This document shows positions 55,960 to 64,000 of a stretch of 64,000 nt of DNA, piece by piece. The DNA comes from Microbacterium sufflavum (GTDB taxonomy: Bacteria > Actinomycetota > Actinomycetes > Actinomycetales > Microbacteriaceae). The notes under the pieces are model-generated. The model ran no database searches, was not told the origin of the DNA, and saw only the letters and a list, made by a program, of their open reading frames with translations. Made by a program: the position numbers and the translations under genes. The DNA lies in NCBI RefSeq assembly GCF_023101165.1, contig NZ_CP078076.1, positions 2,604,001 through 2,668,000 on the forward strand, written 5' to 3'. Every line of letters begins with the position of its first letter. The first letter of the stretch is position 1.

Positions 55960-57465
55960 ATGGCTACTCCTCACCCCCTCACCACGACCGCCAGCGGCGC
56001 CGACATCCGCGTCCGCTTCTGCCCCTCTCCGACAGGGCTGCCGCACGTCGGCATGGTCCGCACGGCTCTGTACAACTGGGCGTACGCGCGCCACAACGGC
56101 GGGAAGATGGTGTTCCGCATCGAGGACACCGACGCCGCGCGGGACAGCGAGGAGAGCTTCCGTCAGCTGGTCGACGCGCTCACCTGGCTCGAGATCGACT
56201 GGGACGAGGGCGTCGAGGTGGGCGGCCCGCACGCACCGTACCGCCAGTCCGAGCGGCACGACATCTATCGCGGGGTGATCGACAAGCTGCTCGCGACGGG
56301 CGCGCTCTACGAGAGCTACTCGACGGCGGAGGAGATCGACGCCCGCAACGAGGCCAACGGTCGGGCGAAGCAGCTCGGCTACGACAACTTCGACCGCGAC
56401 CTCACGGACGAGCAGAAGGCGGCGTTCCGCGCCGAGGGCCGCCAGCCCGCCCTGCGCCTGCGGGTGCCGGACGAGGACCTCACGTACGTCGACCTCATCC
56501 GCGGCGAGGTCACCTTCCCGGCCGGATCGTTCCCCGACTTCGTGGTCGTGCGTCCGAACGGCGTGCCGCTGTACACCTTCGTGAACCCGGTCGATGATGC
56601 GCTGATGGGCATCACGCACGTGCTGCGCGGCGAAGACCTCATGCCCTCCACCGCCCGTCAGCTGTCGCTCTACGCCGCGCTGATCGACGCCGGGGTCACC
56701 ACGTTCGTCCCGCGCTTCGCGCACATGCCGCTGGTGCTGGGGGAGACGGGCACGAAGAAGCTCTCCAAGCGCGACCCCCAGGCCGACCTCTTCCTGCACC
56801 GGGAGCGCGGCTTCATCCACGAGGGGCTGCTGAACTACCTGGCCCTGCTGGGCTGGTCGATCGGCCCCGACCGTGACGTGTTCTCGCTCGACGAGTTCAT
56901 CGCCGCGTTCGACATCGAGAACGTGAACCCGAACCCGGCCCGCTTCGACCAGAAGAAGGCGGAGTCGATCAACGGAGACCACATCCGCATGCTCGACGTG
57001 AAGGACTTCGCCGAGCGCTCGGTGCCGTACCTCGCCGCGGCCGGCCTGTTCGACGAGCCGACCCACGAGCAGCTCGTGCTGGCGTTCCGCGCCGCGCCGC
57101 TCGTGCAAGAGCGGGTGCAGCTGCTGGGCGAGGTGCCGGGCATGCTCGGTTTCCTCTTCCGCGACGAGGTGTCATACGACGCGGACGCCCTCAAGGGTCT
57201 GCCGGCGAACGCCGCGGAGGTGCTCGAGGCCTGCGTCGCCGCGCTCGAGCCCGTGCAGGACTTCACCCCGGAGAACGTCCAGGAGGCCCTGTCGACGGCG
57301 CTCGTGGACGAGCTCGGGCTCAAGCCCCGCGTGGCCTACGGGCCGCCGCGCGTCGCCATCACCGGGCGCCGCGTCTCGCCGCCGCTGTTCGAGTCGATGG
57401 AGCTGCTCGGCAAGGACGAGTCGCTGCGGCGACTGCGCGCCCTGGCCGCGTTTCTGGCCGACTGA
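55960..57465 (+). CDS. gltX: Glutamate-tRNA ligase
   Basis: Class I aminoacyl-tRNA synthetase of 501 residues. The HIGH-type motif is [10 protein letters not shown], and the KMSKS-type motif is KLSKRD. Actinobacteria generally lack GlnRS; their GluRS is non-discriminating and also puts glutamate on tRNA-Gln for later amidation by GatCAB. A tRNA-Gln gene lies 99 bases downstream, in agreement with this. A -10 box directly before the ATG suggests a leaderless mRNA. Confidence 0.96.
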   Translation: MATPHPLTTTASGADIRVRFCPSPTGLPHVGMVRTALYNWAYARHNGGKMVFRIEDTDAARDSEESFRQLVDALTWLEIDWDEGVEVGGPHAPYRQSERHDIYRGVIDKLLATGALYESYSTAEEIDARNEANGRAKQLGYDNFDRDLTDEQKAAFRAEGRQPALRLRVPDEDLTYVDLIRGEVTFPAGSFPDFVVVRPNGVPLYTFVNPVDDALMGITHVLRGEDLMPSTARQLSLYAALIDAGVTTFVPRFAHMPLVLGETGTKKLSKRDPQADLFLHRERGFIHEGLLNYLALLGWSIGPDRDVFSLDEFIAAFDIENVNPNPARFDQKKAESINGDHIRMLDVKDFAERSVPYLAAAGLFDEPTHEQLVLAFRAAPLVQERVQLLGEVPGMLGFLFRDEVSYDADALKGLPANAAEVLEACVAALEPVQDFTPENVQEALSTALVDELGLKPRVAYGPPRVAITGRRVSPPLFESMELLGKDESLRRLRALAAFLAD

Positions 57466-57476
57466 GCCGCGACGCG

Positions 57477-57526
57477 CCCGAGCGGCGGCACACGCCGGTG
57501 GTTTTGGCGATCGGTCGCCGCTCGGG
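57477..57526 (+). terminator. Long inverted repeat between gltX and tRNA-Gln
   Basis: CCCGAGCGGCG (57477-57487) pairs perfectly with CGCCGCTCGGG (57516-57526) across 28 bases. It starts 12 bases after the gltX stop, and TAAGCT follows at once as a possible tRNA promoter box. A terminator or processing stem by position. Confidence 0.5.
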
Positions 57527-57564
57527 TAAGCTTGACTCTCGGTGCGAGGCTCCGGTTTCGCCCT

Positions 57565-57636
57565 TGGGGTATGGTGTAATTGGCAACACGGCTGATTCTG
57601 GTTCAGTTGTTCTTGGTTCGAGTCCAGGTACCCCAG
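57565..57636 (+). tRNA. tRNA-Gln (anticodon CTG)
   Basis: Acceptor stem TGGGGTA/TACCCCA, anticodon stem GCTGA/TCAGT around TTCTGGT (anticodon CTG, reading CAG), and T-arm CTTGG-TTCGAGT-CCAGG. The discriminator base is G and CCA is not encoded, unlike the tRNA-Lys in this window. Confidence 0.95.
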
Positions 57637-57642
57637 CACTTC

Positions 57643-57686
57643 ACAGAAGCCCGGAAATCCGCAGGAATGCGGCTCCGGGCTTCTGT
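57643..57686 (+). terminator. Terminator after tRNA-Gln
   Basis: ACAGAAGCCCGGA pairs with TCCGGGCTTCTGT (13 bp), with an inner CCGC/GCGG stem, seven bases after the tRNA. Confidence 0.8.
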
Positions 57687-57710
57687 CGTTCTCGGGCGAG
57701 GGCGGGCACG

Positions 57711-58070
57711 CTACGGCGTCTTCGCCGGCGGGCCCGTCCGCTCCGCGCGGAGCACCAGGGCGATGGTGGCGAACGCGATCGATGCGGCGACGGCGGGGAG
57801 ATAGGTCAGGATGTCGGGCGTGACCGTCGAGGCGCCCCAGCACACCGCGGCGGCAAGTGCGGACACCAAAAAGGCGAGGATGTCGAGGGGGCCGCGCTTC
57901 CTGACGAAGACGGCGGCCAGGAGCAGCGCCGCGGCGATCAGTGGTGCCCCGGTGGTCAGCACGGCGGCGACGCCGTGGTGGTTCGCCGCGTTCCAGACCG
58001 CGAAGTAGAGCTGCGCTCCGGCGAGGACGGAAGCCGCGACGCGGCGGGTTTCGCGATAGAAGACGTGCAT
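57711..58070 (-). CDS. Small membrane protein, unknown function
   Basis: A 119-residue protein with four predicted membrane helices and short basic loops. The ATG has a GAGGAG site. It resembles small integral proteins common in Actinobacteria but no named family can be assigned. It lies alone between the tRNA-Gln terminator and the next minus-strand gene. Confidence 0.65.
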   Translation of the reverse strand: MHVFYRETRRVAASVLAGAQLYFAVWNAANHHGVAAVLTTGAPLIAAALLLAAVFVRKRGPLDILAFLVSALAAAVCWGASTVTPDILTYLPAVAASIAFATIALVLRAERTGPPAKTP

Positions 58071-58183
58071 CAGTGCTCCTCAGTGACCCGGGAGCGAGGG
58101 CCGCCCCGACGGAGTGAGGGTACGTCAGATCTGTCGGGGTGTCCACATATGAGGACGTCAGCGCGACGGAACCGGGGTCGCGG

Positions 58184-59023
58184 CTACTCGCACTCCCCGA
58201 GGAAGCCCAGGTAGCAGACGGCCTCGTGGGTCACGGCGGGCTCGTAGTCGTCGTTGGATACCTGGCGGGTCGCGGTCTCCGGCGTGCGGGTGAGGTGTCC
58301 GAAGTCGCCCAGGGAGGCGACGTACGTGCCGTCGACATCCTCCGCGATCATCCGGTCGATCTCGGCGCGGTGCTGTGCGCACAGGTCGGCCGCGGTCGGC
58401 ACCAGTTCCACGCCGGCACACGCCCCCGCGTACTGGGCCTCCATCGCGGCGATGCAGTCGGTCCAGTCCTGGTCGACGTAGCACGGGCTCACCCCGTCGT
58501 CGGCGACGAGGTAGGCGCCGGTCTCGTACTCCTCGCTGTGGAAGGTCTCGGGCTTCTCCGGCACGTCGACCTTGGTCCAGTGGCGCGCCGTGACCACGGC
58601 GTAGACCGTGACGATCGCGGCGATGAGCAGCAGGGCGCCGACGATCGACAGCGCGATCCAGAGCCCCGCACGACTCGTGCGGCCGGTGCCGTCGGCGGGC
58701 GGGGCGTTCGGGTCGAGCGGCGGGGTGGCGAACGGAGCCGCGCCGGTCGCGTACGCCTCGGTGGTCGCGCCGTACGCCGCGGGGTACGCGGTCGGTGCGG
58801 AGGTGGGGAGGTCGTGGCCGCCCAGGGGCATCGTCGCGGCGACGGTCGCGGCGGGCGGCGTGGCCTGGCCGCTGACGGTGAGCCAGTAGTCGTACCAGCT
58901 GCGGCTCGCCTGGTCGTCGGCCTGCACGCGCTGGGCCTCGGCGGCGGTCAGCGGGAGGCCGAGGGCCTGCAGCCCCTCGTCGCTCAGCAGGGACGATCGG
59001 AACTCCTCGTATGACAGCGGCAT
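58184..59023 (-). CDS. Membrane-anchored protein with extracellular Cys domain
   Basis: A 279-residue protein. The first 45 residues (SYEEFRSSLLSDEGLQALGL) form a helical domain, followed by an Ala/Pro/Thr-rich linker, one membrane helix (AGLWIALSIVGALLLIAAIV, about residues 120-140) and an outer domain of about 130 residues with six cysteines (SPCYVDQDWTDC, GACAG, LCAQH, VCYLGFLGEC). The even cysteine count fits disulfides outside the cell. TATTCT six bases before the ATG at 59023 supports that start. Function unknown. Confidence 0.65.
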   Translation of the reverse strand: MPLSYEEFRSSLLSDEGLQALGLPLTAAEAQRVQADDQASRSWYDYWLTVSGQATPPAATVAATMPLGGHDLPTSAPTAYPAAYGATTEAYATGAAPFATPPLDPNAPPADGTGRTSRAGLWIALSIVGALLLIAAIVTVYAVVTARHWTKVDVPEKPETFHSEEYETGAYLVADDGVSPCYVDQDWTDCIAAMEAQYAGACAGVELVPTAADLCAQHRAEIDRMIAEDVDGTYVASLGDFGHLTRTPETATRQVSNDDYEPAVTHEAVCYLGFLGECE

Positions 59024-59108
59024 GGTCGCAGAATATCGGTTCGGCGCCGGATCGGCAGGCCGCGCGGCCGATGTCGGAAGACCCTGGAACACTACCGAGG
59101 TGATCGGA

Positions 59109-60380
59109 ATGAGCTCCTTCTGGAAAGCGCTGCCCACCGAGGGGCGCTGGCTGCTGTCCACCGTCGCCATCCAGACGCTCGGGCGGGGCATGACGTTGCC
59201 GTTCACGATCATCTACCTGCACGAGGTCCGCGGGTTCGACCTGGGGCTCTCGGGCGCGCTGATGAGCCTGATCGCCATCACCGGGCTCGTCGTGACCGGT
59301 CCGGGAGGCACGCTCATCGACCGCTTCGGTGCCCGCCGCGTGCTGATCACGGGACTGCTGGCGATGATCGCGGGGTGCACGCTCCTGGCGTACGCGACGC
59401 ACCCTGCCGTGGCCACCGTGGCCGTGGTGCTGATCGGCGTGAACTTCGGCGTCTCCTGGCCGGGGTTCAACGCCCTGATCGCCTCGGTGGTCGAGGGTGA
59501 GCTCCGCCAGCAGTACTTCGGCGTGAACTTCGCGCTCGTGAACCTGGGCATCGGCGTCGGCGGCATCGTCGGCGGGTTCTTCGTGAACGTCGACGATCCC
59601 GCGACCTTCACCACGATCTTCCTCATCGACGCGGCGACCAGTCTCATCCCGCTCGCGCTGCTCCTCGGGCCGCTGCGACGTGTGCGCACGCAGCCCGACC
59701 ACGGCCCGGCCGACGAGACGGCGGGTGGCTACCGCGAGATCGTGCGCCGGCCCGCGGTGCTGTGGCTGACGCTGCTCACCTTCCTCTCCGTCTTCATCGG
59801 CTACGGACAGCTGGAGGCCGGCTTCCCGGCGTTCGCGCGACAGGTGGCAGAGGTGTCGACACAGGTGGTCGGCATCTCCTTCGCCGTGAACACCGCGGTG
59901 ATCGTGCTGCTGCAGTTCGCGGTGCTCCGGCTGATCTCCGGCAAGCGTCGCACGCGGGTGATGCAGGTGATGGCGCTCATCTGGGCCCTGTCCTGGGTCG
60001 CGCTCGGAGCTGCGGGGCTGCTGCCCGACTCGCTCGCGGCCGCGATCGGGGTGATCGCGTTCATGGGGGTGTTCGCATTCGGGGAGACGATGCTGCAGCC
60101 GACGGTGCCCGCGATCTACAACGACCTCGCCACCGACCGCACCCGGGGCCGCTACAACGCGATCAACTCGGCGGCGTTCCAGGGTGGAGCGATCGCCGGG
60201 CCGTTGGTGGCCGGTCTGCTGCTCGGCGCGGGGGCGCAGGGCTGGTTCATCGGCGTGATGGTGGCCGGAAGTCTGGCGGTGGGCGTGCTGGCTCTCGTGC
60301 TCGAGCGCGTGGTGCCTTCGGAGGCGAGCGGCGTCCCCCTCCATCGAACGGAGGAGGTCGCGGGCGAGGCCGCGGTCTAG
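59109..60380 (+). CDS. MFS transporter
   Basis: A 423-residue protein with twelve predicted helices. LIDRFGARRVLITGLL is motif A, and the second half begins around REIVRRPAVLWLTLLTF. It is similar in layout to MdtH-like exporters. The ATG at 59109 has a GAGG site; a GTG nine bases upstream is an alternative. Ten bases after it a small membrane protein gene follows on the same strand. Substrate unknown. Confidence 0.85.
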   Translation: MSSFWKALPTEGRWLLSTVAIQTLGRGMTLPFTIIYLHEVRGFDLGLSGALMSLIAITGLVVTGPGGTLIDRFGARRVLITGLLAMIAGCTLLAYATHPAVATVAVVLIGVNFGVSWPGFNALIASVVEGELRQQYFGVNFALVNLGIGVGGIVGGFFVNVDDPATFTTIFLIDAATSLIPLALLLGPLRRVRTQPDHGPADETAGGYREIVRRPAVLWLTLLTFLSVFIGYGQLEAGFPAFARQVAEVSTQVVGISFAVNTAVIVLLQFAVLRLISGKRRTRVMQVMALIWALSWVALGAAGLLPDSLAAAIGVIAFMGVFAFGETMLQPTVPAIYNDLATDRTRGRYNAINSAAFQGGAIAGPLVAGLLLGAGAQGWFIGVMVAGSLAVGVLALVLERVVPSEASGVPLHRTEEVAGEAAV

Positions 60381-60390
60381 GCTCCGGAGC

Positions 60391-60897
60391 ATGGCACTCG
60401 AATCGCTCTTCCTCCGCCTCGATCGGATCGCCGGCGGGCGGCAGGCCGGCGTCGCGATCAGCGAGGCCGGACGCACGCATCCGAAGACCGTGCGCGCCTT
60501 CACCTGGATCCTCTGGCTGCTGGTCGCGGAACTGGTGCTCGGGGTCGGCGCCGTCGTCGTCGCGCTGATCCTCGCCGTCGACGGCGAGAGGGTGCCGTTC
60601 GCCGTGTGGATGCGCACGCTCATCGTGCTGGCGATGACGGCGACCCTGTTCTACTTCGCCTGGCGGGCCCGTCGTGGTTGGCGCTGGGCCTACCAGCGCC
60701 TGCGCCTCTTCGCGCAGATCTTCCCGGTCATCACGCTCGTCATGGCCGCTATCCCCGGGCTGTACCCGGTGTGGATGGTGACCGAGCAGATCGTGTTCAG
60801 CCTCATCATGATCGGCATCGCCGACTTCCTCACGAGCGACCACATGCGCTCCGTCTTCGCGAAGGATCCGCAAGCGGATAGCACCTCGGCCGGGTGA
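60391..60897 (+). CDS. Small membrane protein
   Basis: A 168-residue protein with a soluble N-terminus of about 40 residues and three to four membrane helices. TAGGCT (60378-60383) overlaps the stop of the MFS gene and lies seven bases before the ATG, giving a leaderless start with its own promoter. No family recognised. Confidence 0.65.
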   Translation: MALESLFLRLDRIAGGRQAGVAISEAGRTHPKTVRAFTWILWLLVAELVLGVGAVVVALILAVDGERVPFAVWMRTLIVLAMTATLFYFAWRARRGWRWAYQRLRLFAQIFPVITLVMAAIPGLYPVWMVTEQIVFSLIMIGIADFLTSDHMRSVFAKDPQADSTSAG

Positions 60898-60975
60898 CGC
60901 GCCACTCCCTTTTCATCCGGTCGCGCCCGAGGCAGGCTTCAGGGGACCGGAACGACGACGGCGGGAGGAGCAGGG

Positions 60976-62010
60976 ATGGCGCGGCTGATCAGGGTGGTGC
61001 CGGGCGTCGACCCGGGGTTCCGTCGACAGCGGTCCGGCTCCGGGTTCCGCTACGTCGACCCGACCGGCGCACCGGCGCCCGAGGCCGACCGGGAGCGCAT
61101 CAACGACCTGGTCATCCCGCCCGCGTGGCGCGACGTGTGGATCGCGGCGGACCCGCTCGCGCACATCCAGGCCGTCGGCATCGACCAGGCCGACCGCAAG
61201 CAGTACCTCTACCACCCGCTGTGGCGCGTCTCCCGCGACCGCCGGAAGTTCGTGCGCGCCCTCGATCTGGCCTCCGCGCTCCCGAGCGCGAGGGCGCAGG
61301 TGACCAGGGCGCTGCGCGAAGAGGGGCAGACCAAGGACAGGGCCCTCGCGATCGCGTTCCGACTGCTCGACGACGCCGCCCTGCGCATCGGATCCGAGCG
61401 GTACCTCGCGCGTCACGGCAGCCGTGGACTGACCACGCTGAGGCGCCGCGACGTGCGCCTCGACGGCCGCGACGTGGCACTGTCGTTCCCTGCCAAGAGC
61501 GGTCGCACCGCCTCGATCGAGATCACCGACGAGGCCCTCGCGGAGGCGCTCACGGACTTCGCGGCGGGAGCCTCGAATGCGTTCCTGCTCGCGTACCGCA
61601 AGGGGAGGAGGCGTGTGAAGATCACGCCCGCGGAGGTGAACGCGTACCTCAAGGACGTGTTGGGGGCGAGCTTCACGGCGAAGGACTTCCGCACACTGCA
61701 CGGCACGATCATCGCCGCCGACGCCCTCGCCCGCATCGGGGCGCTCGACCGCAAGGGTCAGCGCGCGCAGGCCGAGCGGCTGGCCGTGCAGGCCGCCGCG
61801 ACCGCGCTCGGGAACACGACCGCCGTGGCACGCAACAGCTACATCGACCCGCGCGTGTTCCGGCAGTACGCGCGCGGACGCACCCTCGACCTCGACGTGA
61901 CCCCCGAGACCGCGATCCGTCGCCTCCTCGGCGGTCCCGAGACCTCCCGCAAGGTCAACCGGCGAGGGACGTCCAGAGGGCGGCGATCAGCAGCGGCACG
62001 AGCGGCGTGA
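60976..62010 (+). CDS. DNA topoisomerase IB (poxvirus/bacterial type)
   Basis: A 344-residue type IB topoisomerase that relaxes supercoils through a 3'-phosphotyrosyl link. The catalytic Tyr is residue 289 in NSYIDPRV. IGSERYLARHGSRGLTTL carries a catalytic Arg, and the conserved Lys and Arg (FPAKSGR, FRTLHGTI) are visible. Bacterial IB enzymes are accessory to gyrase and TopA and are widespread in soil Actinobacteria. The ATG has a GGGAGGAG site. Its last 56 bases overlap the opposite-strand gene. Confidence 0.92.
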   Translation: MARLIRVVPGVDPGFRRQRSGSGFRYVDPTGAPAPEADRERINDLVIPPAWRDVWIAADPLAHIQAVGIDQADRKQYLYHPLWRVSRDRRKFVRALDLASALPSARAQVTRALREEGQTKDRALAIAFRLLDDAALRIGSERYLARHGSRGLTTLRRRDVRLDGRDVALSFPAKSGRTASIEITDEALAEALTDFAAGASNAFLLAYRKGRRRVKITPAEVNAYLKDVLGASFTAKDFRTLHGTIIAADALARIGALDRKGQRAQAERLAVQAAATALGNTTAVARNSYIDPRVFRQYARGRTLDLDVTPETAIRRLLGGPETSRKVNRRGTSRGRRSAAARAA

Positions 62011-62959
62011 GCACGGCCGCGACCACCGGCCACCACCGGGTGCGCGTCTCCACGCCGCGCGCCGCGGCCGAGAGACGGTCGCCGGCGCGGCGGTAGGTCG
62101 CGGCGTCGATCGCGGGGGCCGCGTCGTCGCGGTAGAGGAACGTGCGGCGGCCGAAGCGATCGTGCAGCACCGCGATCGTCGTGAGGAACCGGGACAGCTC
62201 GGCGGGTTGGGTGAGATCGCGCGCGGGGAAGTAGACGTGCAGCGTGCTGTCGACGATCTCCAGATCGAGGTGGGGGCTCTCGTCCAGGAGCACCGTCATG
62301 AGGTCCGGCGTGAGCACGTAGAGGGCATCGGTCTCGTAGCCCGCGGGCACAGACACCTCGAACACGTCGCTGAAGTCGCCCTCCAGCGTCAGCACGGATC
62401 CCCGCCGCGCCCGCTGCGGCAGCACGCTGAGGGCGCCGCCTCCACGCCGAGAGCGCAGGGTCAGTCGCGGGGCTTCGCTGGGCAGGGGGATCCGGACCGC
62501 GCGGACCGTGTGCAGGGTGGAGCCCTCGCCGTCGCCTACGACGAACGTCCGCTCGACCGAGTCGAACGGCACGGCGCTCTCCCTGGCGTCGATCAGATCC
62601 GTCGCGGTGCGGTTTCCTCGCTCGATCTGCTCGTCGACAGACCCGCCCCAGAGGCGGTCGCCCACGTCAGCGCGGTAGTCCCAGCCGAGGGCGCGCGCCG
62701 TGGCGATCAGACGCTCCCGTCGGCGACGGTGCGCCAGGATCCGCACGGCCGCGACGGCGACGAGCGCACCCCCGCCGAGGATCACCCCGGCCTGTGCGAG
62801 CACCAGCGGCAGCGCCGTGAGGCCGAAGCTGACGGGCAGCACGTACAGCGCGAGGACGGCTGCCACACCCAGATAGGCGGCGGACAGTCCGGCGAGGAGG
62901 GCCAGGACGGGCGCACCCCCCGATGCGCCCGCCCCCATCCCTCCGGGCTCTCGCTTCAC
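61955..62959 (-). CDS. Membrane protein, unknown function
   Basis: A 334-residue protein. Two or three N-terminal helices (residues 15-75) precede a soluble domain of about 220 residues with a beta-rich pattern, and one C-terminal helix (WWPVVAAVLTPLVPLLIAAL). The arrangement resembles DUF3137-like membrane proteins but I cannot assign a family. Its 3' end overlaps the topoisomerase gene tail to tail by 56 bases. Confidence 0.65.
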   Translation of the reverse strand: MKREPGGMGAGASGGAPVLALLAGLSAAYLGVAAVLALYVLPVSFGLTALPLVLAQAGVILGGGALVAVAAVRILAHRRRRERLIATARALGWDYRADVGDRLWGGSVDEQIERGNRTATDLIDARESAVPFDSVERTFVVGDGEGSTLHTVRAVRIPLPSEAPRLTLRSRRGGGALSVLPQRARRGSVLTLEGDFSDVFEVSVPAGYETDALYVLTPDLMTVLLDESPHLDLEIVDSTLHVYFPARDLTQPAELSRFLTTIAVLHDRFGRRTFLYRDDAAPAIDAATYRRAGDRLSAAARGVETRTRWWPVVAAVLTPLVPLLIAALWTSLAG

Positions 62960-62963
62960 CGGC

Positions 62964-63461
62964 TCACGGCTTGTAGACGATGGCGATGTGCAGCTGCCCG
63001 CCCTCGCGCACCCACGCGAGCCACCGGGGTTCGCCGAGGCCGCTCAGCCGCTGGATCGGCACGACGTACACCCCCTCCTGGGCCCGGCTCAGCGCCCGGA
63101 ACTCGGGCTTCTTCGAGATCCAGATCGCGCCACCGCCGTCCCACGGCTCGAGGCAGGTGTAGACGTAGCCGTGCTCGCGCAGGTTGATGCTGTCGGCCAG
63201 CCGATCGGCCTGCGGGCGGAGCTCGGCGAGCGTCTGCTCGGGCACGGTGCCGTCGAGGGTGAACGTGGCGACGTCGTACACGTTGCCCTCGCCGTAGTCG
63301 CGGGAGGTGAGAAGCGTCAGCTCGGTCACGCCCTTGTCGGACGCGCGCATCCACAGCGCGTGCGAGTTCTTGGCGCGCTTGTTCATCAGGAATCCGCCGA
63401 AGTTCACCTTCTGGAAGGCGAAGTCGTCGAGCTTCGCCGCGATCTCGGCACGCGTGGTCAT
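62964..63461 (-). CDS. Hypothetical soluble protein
   Basis: A 165-residue protein without signal peptide, cysteine-rich or membrane segments (one Cys in YTCLEPW). It appears alpha/beta with aromatic-rich strands. The ATG has a GAAGGAGA site, and TAGGCT about 40 bases upstream is a likely promoter box. It ends four bases before the start of the next minus-strand gene, which suggests an operon. No family recognised. Confidence 0.65.
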   Translation of the reverse strand: MTTRAEIAAKLDDFAFQKVNFGGFLMNKRAKNSHALWMRASDKGVTELTLLTSRDYGEGNVYDVATFTLDGTVPEQTLAELRPQADRLADSINLREHGYVYTCLEPWDGGGAIWISKKPEFRALSRAQEGVYVVPIQRLSGLGEPRWLAWVREGGQLHIAIVYKP

Positions 63462-63590
63462 GGTCTCTCCTTCTCCGGCCGCACGGCCGCTCCACCGGGG
63501 AGCCTAGGCAGACGCCGCCGTGTGGCGTCCGTGCCCGAACGACCCCGAACGACCCGCGGCCTCGATGGGGTCCTGCCCTAGGCTCGTGAC

Positions 63591-64000
63591 ATGCCCGACC
63601 CGCGGACCCTCGACGAGCTGAGCGTCGGGCTCGGGCGTCTGCGGTCCGCCGCCGGAGCGCCGTCGTATGCGGAGATCGCCCGCCGCATCGGTGCCGTGCG
63701 CGGGAGCGAGCCGGCGAAGGTGACGGTGTACGACTGCTTCCGCCCCGGGCGGCGACGCGTCGACGAGGCACTGGTGGGCGACATCGTGCAGGCGCTCGGG
63801 GCCGACCACGCCGAAGCCGATCGATGGCGTTCCCTGGCGCGAACCCTCAACGGCGACCGCTCGGGCGTGCACGTGGAGGTGGTCGTGGCCCCGCGGGAGA
63901 CCGCGGGCGCGGAAATCGGTCGCGAACGCCTGCTCACGGAGCTGCCGCGCGCCGACATCACGCTCGTCACGGGACTCCCCGGCGTGGGCAAGAGCACGTT
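63591..64000 (+). CDS. HTH-containing P-loop ATPase, 5' part only (runs off the window)
   Basis: The frame is open from the ATG at 63591 to the end of the window, giving 136 residues. The first 75 or so residues resemble a Streptomyces-type helix-turn-helix (SYAEIARRIGAVRG...VDEALVGDIVQALG). After a linker, LVTGLPGVGKST is a Walker A motif, cut by the window edge. This order suits AfsR/STAND-type regulators with an NB-ARC domain. TAGGCT six bases before the ATG supports the start. The rest of the protein, and hence its class, cannot be seen. Confidence 0.75.
   Translation, partial: MPDPRTLDELSVGLGRLRSAAGAPSYAEIARRIGAVRGSEPAKVTVYDCFRPGRRRVDEALVGDIVQALGADHAEADRWRSLARTLNGDRSGVHVEVVVAPRETAGAEIGRERLLTELPRADITLVTGLPGVGKST

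Overview
The window is 64 kb of a high-GC actinobacterial chromosome, most likely Microbacteriaceae and close to Microbacterium. The evidence is strong G/C bias at third codon positions, many genes with a TANNNT -10 box 6-7 bases before the start codon (the leaderless pattern common in Actinobacteria), a LexA box of actinobacterial type before recA, and gene content and order. No phage, IS element, plasmid gene or CRISPR array was seen. Coding density is very high, and no stretch longer than about 300 bases lacks a gene or RNA.

Layout. Positions 1-8311 hold a conserved DNA repair and tRNA modification block: SOS box, recA-recX, miaB-miaA, a DHFR-like gene, dapF, an RsmC-like methyltransferase and hflX. 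Positions 8321-22463 carry accessory housekeeping genes: a SIMPL protein, tmRNA (ssrA), a P-type ATPase with an extra C-terminal membrane domain, a HisN-like phosphatase, tRNA-Lys, an SRAP protein, a YbaK-type deacylase, a MarR/MFS pair, and an IclR regulator divergent from a 3-oxoacid CoA-transferase plus thiolase operon. Positions 22670-26237 hold an MFS gene and the trehalose genes otsA-otsB. Positions 26344-31498 hold the branched-chain amino acid genes ilvD-ilvB-ilvN-ilvC.

Positions 31602-41315 form a glycoside, probably fucoside, utilisation locus: two GH29 alpha-L-fucosidases, a ROK repressor, a CUT1-type ABC importer (binding protein plus two permeases), a ROK sugar kinase and an M81 (MlrC-like) metallohydrolase. 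The same operator-like palindrome lies before the first fucosidase and between the repressor and the importer. Next come a GlcD/Dld-like flavin and Fe-S oxidoreductase and its divergent FadR/LldR-type GntR regulator, with a matching operator between them (41399-44970), then three unknown membrane proteins.

Positions 47027-57636 return to conserved biosynthesis: serA, a TetR/MFS pair, leuB, ilvE, an FAH-family hydrolase, an MFS gene, a Cys-tailed lipoprotein, gltX and tRNA-Gln. From memory, ilvB-ilvN-ilvC, serA, leuB, FAH, MFS, gltX and tRNA-Gln follow the same order in Mycobacterium tuberculosis, so the 31.5-46.9 kb accessory block appears to sit inside an old syntenic group. Positions 57711-64000 hold membrane proteins, an MFS transporter, a topoisomerase IB, two unknown genes and the first 410 bases of an ATPase with a P-loop that runs off the window.
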